Assembly: GCF_000190535.1 (NCBI RefSeq)
Contig: NC_015160.1
Location: 1,240,001 to 1,304,000 of the forward strand
Direction: 5' to 3'
DNA: 64,000 bases
From: Odoribacter splanchnicus DSM 20712
Lineage (GTDB): Bacteria > Bacteroidota > Bacteroidia > Bacteroidales > Marinifilaceae
Positions 1 through 9,712 of the stretch are shown here, one piece after another (positions within the stretch are counted from its first letter, which is position 1; every line of letters starts with the position of its first letter). The translations under genes were made by a program, and so were the position numbers. Under the pieces are notes generated by a model. The model was given only the letters and a program-made list of their open reading frames with translations, ran no database searches and was not told the DNA's origin.

Positions 1-1323
1 CATCGTAGCCCCCAGTAATCCCCATTGAGGCGTAGTAGCCCCGTCTATCAAGGCTTGCCTACGGCGTATTCCCCGCTTGATCGCTATTTGTGCATTATCG
101 GTGACCACAATAGCATTATCCACCAACATCCCCATGGCTATAATAAAAGCAGCCAAGGAAGTTCTATTCAATCCTACTCCCATAAACTGCATGATCAACA
201 GTGTTCCTCCGATACAAAATATCAACGAACTACCGATCAGAATACCGGCCCGGACTCCCATGACGATAAGAATGATAAAAATCACGATCACCACCGACTC
301 GATCAGATTCAGGATAAAGCCGTTGTTCGCCTCCCGGGCGATCTGATCCTCGGGGTACAGCGTCACCATTTCGATCCCTACCGGCATTTGTTCTTCCAGT
401 TGTGCCAACTTCAACCGCACAGCCTCTCCGGCCTTCACCACATCATAGTCGGGTGCCGTAGAAACTCCGATACCGATCCCTTTCCTGCCATTTACCCGGA
501 TCAGGGTACTGGGCGGTTCCATATATCCTTTTTCAATCACAGCAATATCTCCTAAACGGATTTGTTGCCCGGTCTCGGTAGAAATCAACTGATTTCTGAT
601 ATCGGTCAGATTCTTGTACGTTCCTTCAGCCAGAATCTTGAGCTGGATATTTCCTGCTCTCTTTTCTCCGGTATTGATCAACGAATTCTGTGATTTAATG
701 GTCTGCATCAACGAATTCAGGTTGATCCCCGAATTGGCCAGTTTCGACATAGAAATAAAAACATTGACCACCTCGGTCTGTTCTCCGAACAGGGCCACCT
801 TCTGCACACCTTCGATCGTAACCAACTCGGTTTTCAGCCGTTGTCCCCATTCCCTCAGGTCATGATAGCTAAATCCTTCGTCGGCTGTCAGAGAGAAATA
901 GATACCGAAAACATCTCCAAAATCATCGGAAACTTTAATATCGGATGCCCCTTGAGGCAATTGCGACTGAACATTCAATACCTTACGCCGGAGTTCATCC
1001 CACATTTGCGGCATTTCTTCGGGCGGAGTTGCGGGACTCAATTCGATATTGATCTTCGACATACCGTAATATGAATCGGATTTGATCTTATAGACACGCC
1101 GCATAGACTGAATCTCCCTTTCAATCGGCTCTGTGATCAGTTGTTCCACTTCCTTCGGAGAAGCTCCCGGATACTGAGTAATCAATACGGCTGTCTTAAT
1201 CACAAAAGGCGAATCTTCTTTTTTCCCCAGCGAACCGAAAGAAATCACCCCTCCGATCAACATGACGAAGAGAAAAAAGTAGATGACCTTCGGATTATCC
1301 AATGAATACTTTGCTATATTCAT
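1..1323 (-). CDS. RND efflux transporter permease (C-terminus outside window)
   Basis: Inner-membrane proton-driven pump of the AcrB/TriC type. The frame is open from the ATG at 1323 to the window edge (441 codons), so roughly the last 55-60% of a usual 1000-1050 aa protein is missing. An N-terminal membrane segment (residues about 12-30) is followed by the periplasmic pore domain with a QYPGASPKEVEQ motif, then a cluster of transmembrane helices. The helix-4 motif reads GMLVDNAIVV (about residues 399-408): the first aspartate of the proton relay is present and the second is asparagine, as in many TriC-like pumps. It starts 25 bp after the adaptor gene, so the two form one operon. Substrate unknown; an outer-membrane factor may lie beyond the window. 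Confidence 0.93.
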   Translation of the reverse strand, partial: MNIAKYSLDNPKVIYFFLFVMLIGGVISFGSLGKKEDSPFVIKTAVLITQYPGASPKEVEQLITEPIEREIQSMRRVYKIKSDSYYGMSKINIELSPATPPEEMPQMWDELRRKVLNVQSQLPQGASDIKVSDDFGDVFGIYFSLTADEGFSYHDLREWGQRLKTELVTIEGVQKVALFGEQTEVVNVFISMSKLANSGINLNSLMQTIKSQNSLINTGEKRAGNIQLKILAEGTYKNLTDIRNQLISTETGQQIRLGDIAVIEKGYMEPPSTLIRVNGRKGIGIGVSTAPDYDVVKAGEAVRLKLAQLEEQMPVGIEMVTLYPEDQIAREANNGFILNLIESVVIVIFIILIVMGVRAGILIGSSLIFCIGGTLLIMQFMGVGLNRTSLAAFIIAMGMLVDNAIVVTDNAQIAIKRGIRRRQALIDGATTPQWGLLGATM

Positions 1324-1348
1324 ATCAATATGGTTTCAATTTTAATTT

Positions 1349-2404
1349 CTAATTTTCAATAACGGCAACTTTCTGTCCATTAACGATATAATTCACTCCT
1401 GCAACCACGATAATATCGTCGGCTTCCAATCCTTCGGTCACCAAAACACGATCTGTCCCCAACAATTGCTCGGTAGTGACTTTTTGTCTTTTGACCGTCT
1501 CATCGGCTGTATGATACAACCAAACCGAAGTTTCGTCAGTTTTTAAATCTTTAAATACAGCACTTAACGGCACAGTATAGCCTTTTCCGGTCTCATTATC
1601 GATACTCAGGATCACTTTACAAGAGAAACCCGGATAAATATTATACACATCGCGGTTAAAGCTCTTGTCGGTAATGGCCAGTCGCACAGGTATCCCACTC
1701 CCGTCGGGAGAAGCATCCACAAATTCTTTCACCTCTGCCTTAAACCATTTGCCTTTGTAAGTATCGAATTCGACCGCCACTTGCATTTTTTCACGGGTCA
1801 ACCTGACATTAGTCTCGGGAAGGATAAAACCGACTTCCAATTTATCCGGATTCACCAATTTTATAATCGATTCTCCCGGCTGCACTTTTTGATAATTTTC
1901 AACATATTTCTGTTCTACAAAACCGTCGAACGGTGCTCTCAATTTTGTATCGGCCAATGTATTCTGCGAAGTCTCGTAGGCTGATTTGGCTTTTACATAG
2001 TTCGCTTCGGCTATTTCATAATCCTGTTTAGAGATCGCCTGCATCGCCAACAACTTCTTATTTCGTTCCATTTGCAATTTGGAGGTGACATAAGCCGCCT
2101 TATTGGCTTCGAATTGCAAATTATAATCCAAAGGATCGACAGCAGCGATGACTGTCCCCTTCTTCACCTTCTGTCCTGCATCCACATTCATTTCAACCAA
2201 CGGCCCGGAAACCTTAAATGCCAGTTTACTGTATTCTTCAGCCTGTACCACTCCGGTATACATTTTTTGCATAGCTCCCAGTGATTCTACTTTTACCACC
2301 CGTACCGGACGAATACTTTCCTGGCCGGTATTTTCTTTTTTTCCTCCACAGGAAACACCGATCCAAGCACACAAACCCGACAAAATAAATAATCTCAATT
2401 TCAT
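1349..2404 (-). CDS. RND efflux periplasmic adaptor lipoprotein (HlyD/MFP family)
   Basis: Membrane-fusion protein linking the RND pump at 1-1323 to an outer-membrane channel. I use the ATG at 2404 because the protein then begins with a clean lipoprotein signal (MKLRLFILSGLCAWIGVSC, lipobox VSC); an in-frame ATG at 2437 would add 11 charged residues before it. Typical barrel-sandwich halves flank a coiled hairpin: a biotinyl-like half with DAGQKVKKGTVIAAVDP, an alpha-helical hairpin around residues 90-140, then LRAPFDGFVEQKYVE. The C-terminal part has the usual membrane-proximal beta domain (VVAGVNYIVNGQKV). Length 351 aa fits the family. No dedicated repressor gene lies upstream. Confidence 0.92.
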   Translation of the reverse strand: MKLRLFILSGLCAWIGVSCGGKKENTGQESIRPVRVVKVESLGAMQKMYTGVVQAEEYSKLAFKVSGPLVEMNVDAGQKVKKGTVIAAVDPLDYNLQFEANKAAYVTSKLQMERNKKLLAMQAISKQDYEIAEANYVKAKSAYETSQNTLADTKLRAPFDGFVEQKYVENYQKVQPGESIIKLVNPDKLEVGFILPETNVRLTREKMQVAVEFDTYKGKWFKAEVKEFVDASPDGSGIPVRLAITDKSFNRDVYNIYPGFSCKVILSIDNETGKGYTVPLSAVFKDLKTDETSVWLYHTADETVKRQKVTTEQLLGTDRVLVTEGLEADDIIVVAGVNYIVNGQKVAVIEN

Positions 2405-2589
2405 GATTCTCGATTTATTTTCTTTTTTTAAATTCATTCACAAAGACGCCTCTCTTCTATCAAAAGATAAGCCAAACCCTCCCCTATTAAGTTAAAAAAT
2501 ATTTTTTATGGGAAAAACCAGTAAAAACCTCATTTGTTCTTTTATACGGTTTTCACTAAAAAAAGTTGAATAGAAGTCATCGGAAATTT

Positions 2590-5007
2590 CTATCTTAAAT
2601 CGTTAAAACGGGTAGAACCCCTCTTCCGGTTTCTTGATTTTCTTCCCCAGGCAAAGATTCCTCCCCCAACAGCGACGATAAATATAGGGAATAATAAATT
2701 CAGCATTTCCCACGAAGTACGTTCCGCTTTCAGCCGGGTTTTATCCAATAGATATAAGGACAAATTCCGTCCTCTCAGCTGCATCCATCCCTCATCATCA
2801 CACAACCAATTGACACAATTGAGAATAAAATCACGGTTTCCGTACATCTGTCCGCTATACTCATCATAGCCCAAGGGTACGATCCGGGCATTTTCCCCCA
2901 CCCCTCTCACCTGATTACGGATCACCTCCCCGTCAGCTACTACGATCACCCGACTATAACCGCTCTGTGCTTTAAAAGGCTGTCCCGCCACTTCTTCCCG
3001 ATTCCGGTACTGGAACAGAGAAGTAAAATTTCCCTCGACAGCTACTGCTACCGGTACAAACCGACGATTGAACCGGTCGGGAGTCATCTTCTCCTCGGTT
3101 ATCGACAACGATACAGGGCAAGGAGTTTTCATAACAGCCGCATAAGAGGAAGTGGACAACAATACGGTCTTTTTCAGTCCATCGTTTTTTCCCACCGTAT
3201 CGATACTGTTGGCATAATCCACCCGTACCGGTTGCAATCCGGCCGTTACCGGATGTTGTCCGCGGGCGAGTAATAAGGGCGAATAATACCAGCAACCCGG
3301 ACTATAGTCGGGAGTCGTCCCGTTCATCCCGGTAATCACAGGAATCAGCACACAATTTCCATCCAATACCAGATCAGGATTTATCCTTACCCCATAGCGG
3401 AACAACATATCTTCCACATTCAAAGGCCGATAAACAGCAGGTACAGTCTCCTGATTTTTCAACACTTCGTGATCTACATCCACTTCGTCCAAGCACCATA
3501 GTAACCGTCCACCATGCATAAGATACTGATCGATAACGTATTTATCCCGCTCAGAAAAATCTTTCGTCGGTTTAGCGATAATCAAAGCAGCATAGCGTTT
3601 CAAGTCGGTCGCCAGGCTATCACAACTCACCAGATCGACCTGATAATAATAGGAAAGTGTCTTCGCCATATCCATCACTTCCGGATAAGTCAATTCGCCC
3701 TGTCCTACCAAAAAACCGACTACTTTTTTTTGTTTCTGTATCAGTAACCGAATCGCTTTTGTCAATTCATATTCCAATGCCTCGATAGAATGGTTGATAT
3801 TCTCGTCGGCACTATTTCCGGGCACATTCTGTAATAAATTGACACTTACTTCAGTTTCCTGATCGTAAATGATCAATCCGGGAAAAATGATCTGCTGGGA
3901 TAAAGTCTCGTCTTCACTTCTGCGATTCAGATTTATCGGCAGGATTCCCCGTTCTGCCAGGTATTTTACTAAAGCCTTTTTCTCTTCAGGATCCTGTATT
4001 TCCGTAGGATCGATCAGCTGATAACGGAAATTATTTCCCGAAAGCCGGCGGAATTCTTCGAGATTTCTGGTCAATGCATATTGCAATTTTTGCAAACCGG
4101 CAGGTAATTTTCCACCCAAAAAAATATCTACACTGACTCCCCGGTCGATTCCCCGGAGCAACGAACAGGTGGATTCGGAAAGCGTATAACGCTTATCATC
4201 GGTAATATCCGCCCTCAGGTAAACCCGGGTACAAGCCAGATTCAAAACCACAAAAGCTATTATAACATAGCCCCCGCCTAACCGTATTCCGTGAAACCGC
4301 CGTACGGTAGCCCACAGAAAAAGAAAAACGAAGGAGACAAAATAAACGACATCGCTAAAAGCGATGACCCCCCGCGACATGGGCTCATAATGAAAATGAA
4401 TTCCCCAAAACTGAATCGAAGTCTGATAATCTTCAAACAAAGGAATACCGGCTATAAAGTCGAGACCGGTATACAACAAAAAAGCCACCACCAGGGTGTA
4501 GAGAAAAGCAATAATCTGATTTTCGGTCAAAGCCGAAGCCCAAACCCCGGCAGCCACATATATGCCGGATAAGAAAATCAACCCGATATACGAACCTATA
4601 ATTCCTCCCACATCGATATGTCCGACCGGCTGGGCTAAAAACCATAAACTGACCGGATAAACGAGGGTAGGTAATATCGAAAAGAGCACCAACAGAAATC
4701 CGGCCAGATATTTTGCTCCGACAATCTGCCAGGTAGTTAGCGGGCGGGTAAGCAGTAACTCCAGCGTACCGGTACGCCTTTCTTCTGCAAATAGGCGCAT
4801 ACAAAGAGCAGGAACCAGAAAAAGGTACAAAAGCGGAGCAAGGGTAAAAAAAGCCTGCATGTCGGCCAGGCCACTTGCCGGAATATGATATCCTCCCGGA
4901 ATGATCCACAAAAACAGACCATTAGCAAGCAGAAAAAACACCAACACCACATAGCCTGACAGCGAGGCAAAAAAACTTTTTAATTCCTTCCTTACCAGTT
5001 CACCCAT
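2590..5007 (-). CDS. Fused GldF-GldG-like ABC-2 permease / auxiliary protein
   Basis: An 805-residue protein joining two modules usually encoded apart. Residues about 1-245 form a six-helix ABC-2 permease of the GldF type (start MGELVRKELKSFFASLSGYV). Residues about 265-600 match the GldG/ABC_transp_aux type: a periplasmic region beginning TDDKRYTLSE, with KVVGFLVGQGELTYPEV and FSERDKYVIDQYLMHGG. A final transmembrane helix lies near residue 775. In gliding Flavobacteriia GldA (ATPase), GldF and GldG form one transporter; in Bacteroidales such fusions occur in species not known to glide, and the substrate is unknown. No partner ATPase gene is in this window, since the next gene upstream is an exonuclease. 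The gliding role is not supported by context. Confidence 0.82.
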   Translation of the reverse strand: MGELVRKELKSFFASLSGYVVLVFFLLANGLFLWIIPGGYHIPASGLADMQAFFTLAPLLYLFLVPALCMRLFAEERRTGTLELLLTRPLTTWQIVGAKYLAGFLLVLFSILPTLVYPVSLWFLAQPVGHIDVGGIIGSYIGLIFLSGIYVAAGVWASALTENQIIAFLYTLVVAFLLYTGLDFIAGIPLFEDYQTSIQFWGIHFHYEPMSRGVIAFSDVVYFVSFVFLFLWATVRRFHGIRLGGGYVIIAFVVLNLACTRVYLRADITDDKRYTLSESTCSLLRGIDRGVSVDIFLGGKLPAGLQKLQYALTRNLEEFRRLSGNNFRYQLIDPTEIQDPEEKKALVKYLAERGILPINLNRRSEDETLSQQIIFPGLIIYDQETEVSVNLLQNVPGNSADENINHSIEALEYELTKAIRLLIQKQKKVVGFLVGQGELTYPEVMDMAKTLSYYYQVDLVSCDSLATDLKRYAALIIAKPTKDFSERDKYVIDQYLMHGGRLLWCLDEVDVDHEVLKNQETVPAVYRPLNVEDMLFRYGVRINPDLVLDGNCVLIPVITGMNGTTPDYSPGCWYYSPLLLARGQHPVTAGLQPVRVDYANSIDTVGKNDGLKKTVLLSTSSYAAVMKTPCPVSLSITEEKMTPDRFNRRFVPVAVAVEGNFTSLFQYRNREEVAGQPFKAQSGYSRVIVVADGEVIRNQVRGVGENARIVPLGYDEYSGQMYGNRDFILNCVNWLCDDEGWMQLRGRNLSLYLLDKTRLKAERTSWEMLNLLFPIFIVAVGGGIFAWGRKSRNRKRGSTRFNDLR

Positions 5008-5040
5008 ATCTCCCGTTTCCGGTTTCGTTCCTACAGGAAG

Positions 5041-5823
5041 CTACACCCCTTTTACTAACCCGGAACTTCTCAGTTTAATCTTAGTCAACACCTTTTTGGT
5101 ATAAAGTGGGAAATCACTTTTGATCATCCAATCATAATATCCCTGTTGTTCTTTCAACACCTTCTCTACAGGCACTCCTTTATTCTTACCGAAGTTAAAC
5201 ACTTCTACCCCTTTATCGTCATAAATAATAAAACCGGCAAAGTCGACGTTCTTGTTTTGGGTAGAAAACTTACTTAAGAAATCGATATTATTTTCCAGCT
5301 TTTCCCCATATCTATCCAGCTGGGCCATCAGCACCTCATAGGTAGCCATCGTGTCGGCTGCAGCCGTATGGGCATCTTCAAGACATTTATCACAATAAAA
5401 ATGGTAGGCAGCCGACAGGGTACGCTGTTCCATTTTGTGGAAAATAGTTTGTACATCTACAAACTTCCGTTTACTCATATCGAAATCCACCTCCGCACGC
5501 AAAAATTCTTCTGCCAATAAGGGGATATCGAAACGATTCGAATTATATCCTCCCAAATCACATCCTTCGATATAATGCGCCAATTCGCGGGCAATATGCT
5601 TGAACATCGGTGCATCTTTCACATCTTCATCGTAAATGCCATGAATAGCAGACGCTTCTTCGGGGATATGCATTCCCGGATTCACCCGGATGGTCTTTTG
5701 TTCCTCCTTACCGTTCGGATACACTTTCAATACCGAAATTTCCACGATCCGGTCTTTAGCAATATTGATTCCCGTGGTTTCCAGATCGAAAAAAACGATG
5801 GGATTAGCTAAATTCAGTTTCAT
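5041..5823 (-). CDS. DEDD-family 3'-5' exonuclease (DnaQ/PolC epsilon-like)
   Basis: Cytoplasmic nuclease with the three Exo motifs of the DnaQ superfamily: Exo I FFDLETTG near the N-terminus (DxE), Exo II GYNSNRFDIPLL, and Exo III HTAAADTMATYEVL, giving the DEDDh set with catalytic histidine. The ATG at 5823 is chosen; extending by 3 codons needs a TTG. A C-terminal extension of about 80 residues, ending in TKIKLRSSGLV, follows the nuclease domain and is common in Bacteroidetes homologues. The gene lies 33 bp upstream of the GldFG fusion and downstream of dnaN, although a terminator at 5894 separates it from dnaN. Proofreading or DNA-repair role is likely; the exact substrate is not shown. 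Confidence 0.9.
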   Translation of the reverse strand: MKLNLANPIVFFDLETTGINIAKDRIVEISVLKVYPNGKEEQKTIRVNPGMHIPEEASAIHGIYDEDVKDAPMFKHIARELAHYIEGCDLGGYNSNRFDIPLLAEEFLRAEVDFDMSKRKFVDVQTIFHKMEQRTLSAAYHFYCDKCLEDAHTAAADTMATYEVLMAQLDRYGEKLENNIDFLSKFSTQNKNVDFAGFIIYDDKGVEVFNFGKNKGVPVEKVLKEQQGYYDWMIKSDFPLYTKKVLTKIKLRSSGLVKGV

Positions 5824-5893
5824 ATACTTCAAAATTTATAATCTCTTCCGTAGCAGGACAAGGACAAGCAACACTTTCCTACCCATAAATCAT

Positions 5894-5936
5894 AAGAGCC
5901 GTTCGATTTACTATAAAAACCAATCAAACGACTCTT
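5894..5936 (-). terminator. Hairpin terminator after dnaN
   Basis: A 15-bp stem (5894-5908 with 5922-5936) around a 13-nt loop. Read as minus-strand RNA all 15 positions pair, two as G-U wobbles; the plus-strand RNA would have two C-A mismatches. This strand bias fits termination of dnaN, whose stop is at 5983. Confidence 0.65.
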
Positions 5937-5982
5937 TATCTTTCATTTTTACCTTTACTATTCTATCGGATAAGTCTTTCCG

Positions 5983-7107
5983 TTACACCATCATCGGCAT
6001 CAGCAGCATCAACAAATCTTCATCGTTGTCCTCGTTTTCAAACGGCAGGAACAATCCCGGACGAGTCGGATCGGATAACTCCAGCACCACATTTTCAGAT
6101 TCGATATTAGAGAGAATTTCAAGGACGAAAGGCGATTTGAAACCGATAGCGATGTTCTCGCCTTCATACTGACAAGTCAGTGTTTCGTGTCCCGACATCG
6201 AATAATCCATATCCTGGGCTGAAATGACGATTTTTCCTTCTGCAACATCGAATTTCACCAGATTACTAGCCTGATTGGCCATGACAGACACCCGGCGTAA
6301 AGAATTGTAAAGCTCTTTCTTTTCAATGATAATCTTTTTCGGGTTATTCTGCGGGATAACCGAATTATAATTCGGGAAACGTCCCTCGACCAGAGTAGAA
6401 GTCATTTTATAATCACCGAATACGAAGCAAGCCATTTTATCGTTAAAAGAGATCTTCAGTTCCGAGTCGTCTTTCGGCAGAATATTCTTCAGCATCAAGG
6501 CCGGTTTCTTCGGTAAAATCAAAGAGAACTGTCCGTTTTCACTTTTGGCGTCGAACCGTTTGTAACGAACTAATTTGTGAGCATCCGAAGCGACAAAGGT
6601 AAAATTATCTTCGTTCATTTCGATCAGGATACAGTTCATAACCGGACGCAGATCGTCGTTGGCCGTTGCAAATATCGTCTTCACAATTCCTTCCAGAATC
6701 AAACCGCATTTAGAGGTCAGGTCGTTGCTGCTATCGTTGAGTGCTGCCTGTATCGGATAATCTTCGGCACTTTCTCCCGGCACAGAAAACTCTCCCTTCT
6801 CGGAAATAATTTTCACCTCATTGGTCTCCGTATTGATTTCGAATGTCAACGGTTGTTCGGGAAATTCCTTCAAAATATCCAGCAATATTTTGGCAGGTAT
6901 CGTTATTTTACCTTCTTCTTCCAGACTTTCCAATTCTATCCGGGCTTCCATGGTCGTCTCTTTATCAGATGCTGTTGCATATAAGACACCTTCGGTAGCC
7001 ACCAACAAGATATTATCCAGAATAGGTTGTACGGGCTTTCCACCGATCACTTTACTTACCGCTTGCAAACGGGTCAGCAATGTATTGCTTGATACGACAA
7101 ACTTCAT
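5983..7107 (-). CDS. dnaN: DNA polymerase III sliding clamp (beta subunit)
   Basis: Ring-shaped processivity factor of the replicative polymerase. The 374-aa length and three-fold domain layout fit DnaN: it opens MKFVVSSNTLLTRLQAVSKVI, has the first-domain motif LPAKIL-like IPAKILLDILKEFP, a second domain with VASDAHKLVRYKR (the conserved SDxHRL element) and FPNYNSVIPQNN, and a hydrophobic tail LLMLLMPMM. ATG at 7107. Transcribed toward the exonuclease gene but followed by its own hairpin at 5894-5936. It is not next to dnaA in this window, as is common in Bacteroidetes. Confidence 0.97.
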   Translation of the reverse strand: MKFVVSSNTLLTRLQAVSKVIGGKPVQPILDNILLVATEGVLYATASDKETTMEARIELESLEEEGKITIPAKILLDILKEFPEQPLTFEINTETNEVKIISEKGEFSVPGESAEDYPIQAALNDSSNDLTSKCGLILEGIVKTIFATANDDLRPVMNCILIEMNEDNFTFVASDAHKLVRYKRFDAKSENGQFSLILPKKPALMLKNILPKDDSELKISFNDKMACFVFGDYKMTSTLVEGRFPNYNSVIPQNNPKKIIIEKKELYNSLRRVSVMANQASNLVKFDVAEGKIVISAQDMDYSMSGHETLTCQYEGENIAIGFKSPFVLEILSNIESENVVLELSDPTRPGLFLPFENEDNDEDLLMLLMPMMV

Positions 7108-7175
7108 AGATTCAATATTTTATGTTTTACTTTATTTCAATCCCAAAGAGACGCCTAAATTAGTGTTTTTTCCCT

Positions 7176-7478
7176 TCACAGAAAAGATTTACAAGAAAAA
7201 AGTTTCCTACTTTTATCAACATCGGTGTCCCCCCGTTCCACTTCTTTTCCATCCACGAATATTCCCCATACATAAGCTCGGGACCGACATTTCGTTTGCT
7301 TAAACGAATCGTCCCAACCACCGTAGATACCGATTCCATCCGTTTTAAATACTTGTTCTCCCCAGCGGTCATCAATATACCATTCAAAGCGGCTTCCGGA
7401 AAGATAGTCGAGCCCATCTTCGATAAATCGCCCCCAGGGTACCGCCCCTTTGATTTTTGGCGATAAGCAGACGGGATA
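7176..7478 (-). pseudogene. Remnant of a gene of unknown function (no start codon)
   Basis: An open frame of about 100 codons between stops at 7479-7481 and 7176-7178 translates to a well-composed, aromatic, acidic peptide (WGRFIEDGLDYLSGSRFEW, then YIDDRWGEQVFKTDGIGIYGG and DSFKQTKCRSRAYVWGIFV). It has no ATG at its beginning, and the frame ends 11 bp from the end of the foldback repeat at 7492. The overlapping ATG-started frame (7160-7417) looks less protein-like. I infer the 3' part of a gene whose front was lost, perhaps when the repeat arrived. The family is not recognised. Confidence 0.4.
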
Positions 7479-7491
7479 TTATCGTTTAATT

Positions 7492-8086
7492 GTAGGTTTA
7501 TTTTTTCTTTCTATTCCGATTCCGGGTTTTATGCCGTCAGACCGGTTCGCCTGGACCGGTCCGCTAAGGCTTTCCTTCACTGACCGGCGGAACTCCTCGC
7601 AAGCTCGTCAGACACCACCGGTCGGGCGTTCGGAAAACCTAACCGGACCCTCGTTCCTGCTCCAATGGTCTTCCGCCACAAAACCCTGCATCTCACGTTA
7701 ACACGACCTGGCAAAGGAAGAATTAGAAAAATTTTATAGAATAAAATACCGGCTCATCTCTATCGGATTATGGATAATTGGGTTACTCTATCGGAAAATC
7801 TTTTTTCGTTGAAATTTATGGTTTTCAGGTCCGGTTTAGCTTGCCAGGCAGTGATAACGTAAGTCGGAGGTGTTCGTGTTCGGGGACCATTGGAGCTCCG
7901 GCGAGTGTCGTCTTGCTTTTTCTGAACGTCCGACCGATGGTGTCTGACGGAAACGTAACGTAAAGTTTTTTACGGAGTGAGGAGTTCCGCCGGTCAGTGA
8001 AAGAAAGGGCTAGACGACCGACAGAAGCGACCGGGTCACCAAACACGAATACCGAAGACGAATAAGTAACGACAGAATAATTCTAC
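7492..8086 (+). mobile_element. Foldback repeat copy A (long form, 595 bp)
   Basis: Starts GTAGGTTTATTTTTTCTTTC and ends ACGACAGAATAATTCTAC, ends shared with six other copies in the window. The outer 190 nt on each side are broadly inverted complements: blocks such as TTCACTGACCGGCGGAACTC, CAGACACC.CCGGTCGG and GCTCCAATGGTC occur on the left and reverse-complemented on the right, so a single strand could form a hairpin nearly 600 nt long. The central 200-nt loop is almost identical to that of copy G (53433-53928). Short open frames inside (for example 7778-7963) are by-products of the repeat; no transposase is present. Copies are flanked by TA dinucleotides in most cases, which may mean a TA target as in IS630/Tc1-like elements (inference). 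Confidence 0.8.
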
Positions 8087-8120
8087 CATTTTTCCATTTA
8101 CATCTGATTTACACAAAACC

Positions 8121-8155
8121 ATAAAAAAAGGTGCATAGAAAAACTTCTATGCATC
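8121..8155 (-). terminator. Rho-independent terminator of the aminopeptidase gene
   Basis: Perfect 9-bp stem (TGCATAGAA at 8132-8140, TTCTATGCA at 8145-8153) with a 4-nt loop. On the minus strand the stem is followed by CC and a run of seven T (8123-8129), the standard terminator shape, 80 bp after the stop of the gene at 8233. Confidence 0.85.
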
Positions 8156-8232
8156 CTTACGATTTTAAATATTATTTTGCAGATAAAAATACTTAACCTC
8201 TAATTTGAATATCAGATTAAAAAAAACACCCC

Positions 8233-9621
8233 TTAACGCATAATCTCCTCAACTTCTTCGACAGTAATCGGAGTACGTTTATCTCCCAGGAAGCGCGAAC
8301 CTCCGGGAATAATCAGGATATCATCTTCCAAACGGATACCTCCGAAATCCTTGAATGTTTCGATCTTGTCATAATTCAGGAATTCTTTATGCATCCCCTG
8401 TGCTCTCCATTGGTCTATCAATGCCGGAATAAAATAACATCCCGGTTCATCGGTAATGACAAATCCCTCCTGCAACCGGCGCCCCATCCGCAACGATGAA
8501 GTTCCGAACTGGTCGATCGGCCGGGTTTCATCGTCATATCCCACATAGATCTGTCCCAAGTCTTCCATATCATGTACATCCAATCCCATCATATGTCCCA
8601 GTCCGTGAGGCATAAATAAGGCATGCGCCCCGGCAGCAACCGCTTCGTTTACATCTCCTTTCATCAGGCCGAGATCTTTCAAACCCTGTGCCAGCACCTT
8701 ACATACCTCCAGGTGCACGTATTGATAAGTCACCCCGGGTTTAGCTATCTCTATCGCTTTGTTATTAGCAGCCAATACGATATTATAAACCTCTTTCTGG
8801 CGGGTCAGGAATTTCCCACCGACCGGAACCGTACGGGTAAAGTCCGAACAATAATGGGACACTTCTTCTGCTCCGGCATCCGTCAGCATCATACGTCCTT
8901 CCTGAAGGATCTGGCTATGATCGTGATTATGGAGTGTTTCACCGTTCTGCGACAGGATCACAGGGAACGACACCATACTTCCGTACGAAGCTGCAATTCC
9001 TTCGATCAGCCCTGCAATATATTGTTCCTTGACTCCCGGTTTACAATTCCGCATAGCAGCTGTATGCATTTCGTAACCGATATTACAAGCTTTGGTGATT
9101 TCCTCGATTTCACAAGGTTCTTTTACCGAGCGGAGATCGACCACAGCTTTGATCAGTTCCAGCGAAGCATAATTTTTCACCAAAGCAGGCCGGATACCCA
9201 ACAACTCTTCGAGCAAGAGCATATTCCTGAAACGATAAGGAGGTAAAAAATGAATCCGGCGTCCCTGAGAAATCGCCGTTTTCATACAATCCGCCAGCCG
9301 GGCAAAAGGAGCGGTCTTCGACACGCCGACCCGGGCTGCCATATCCTTTACACTCGGTTGAGGTCCCATCCAGATAATATCATCCATATCCACATCATTC
9401 CCGAATATATATTCATCCCCCGAATCGATATCGATCACTCCTGCAAAACCGGGTTGATTCAGACCGAAAAAATAGAGAAACGAACTATCCTGACGGAACT
9501 TATAAGTATTATCCGTATAATTAGCCGGGGCCTCCCCATTTCCCAGGATCAACACCAAACCACTTTTCACTTTTTCTTTCAGACGGGCGCGTCTGTTTTT
9601 GTAAACACTTGTTTCAAACAT
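8233..9621 (-). CDS. pepP: Xaa-Pro aminopeptidase, M24 family
   Basis: Dinuclear metallopeptidase removing N-terminal residues before proline. An N-terminal creatinase-like domain (YTDNTYKFRQDSSFLYFFGL, residues about 40-60) precedes the pita-bread catalytic domain with all metal ligands in place: two aspartates in TDAGAEEVSHYCSDFTRTV, the histidine in HGLGHMMGLDVHD, and glutamates in TDEPGCYF and IRLEDDIL. The ATG at 9621 is used; the frame extends three codons further only through a TTG. 462 aa is the usual size for this subgroup. A single-gene unit with a strong terminator at 8121. No signal peptide, so cytoplasmic. Confidence 0.95.
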   Translation of the reverse strand: MFETSVYKNRRARLKEKVKSGLVLILGNGEAPANYTDNTYKFRQDSSFLYFFGLNQPGFAGVIDIDSGDEYIFGNDVDMDDIIWMGPQPSVKDMAARVGVSKTAPFARLADCMKTAISQGRRIHFLPPYRFRNMLLLEELLGIRPALVKNYASLELIKAVVDLRSVKEPCEIEEITKACNIGYEMHTAAMRNCKPGVKEQYIAGLIEGIAASYGSMVSFPVILSQNGETLHNHDHSQILQEGRMMLTDAGAEEVSHYCSDFTRTVPVGGKFLTRQKEVYNIVLAANNKAIEIAKPGVTYQYVHLEVCKVLAQGLKDLGLMKGDVNEAVAAGAHALFMPHGLGHMMGLDVHDMEDLGQIYVGYDDETRPIDQFGTSSLRMGRRLQEGFVITDEPGCYFIPALIDQWRAQGMHKEFLNYDKIETFKDFGGIRLEDDILIIPGGSRFLGDKRTPITVEEVEEIMR

Positions 9622-9712
9622 ATCTTTCAATTTTTAGTAAGTACGGTTTAAAAAGTGTCACAAGATAAAGAAAAAAGCCAAAAGGGGAAAGGCAAAAAGT
9701 AAAAAATTTCTC

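Noticed and set aside
7160..7417. 85-codon frame next to repeat copy A
   Set aside because: The neighbouring frame (7176-7478) reads as a far more protein-like sequence, so this one is taken as its shadow.
7778..7963. Similar small reading frames inside repeat copies A (7778), G (53623) and E (40165)
   Set aside because: They are conserved only because the repeat is; the frames cross the inverted arms and show no protein-like composition or start signal.
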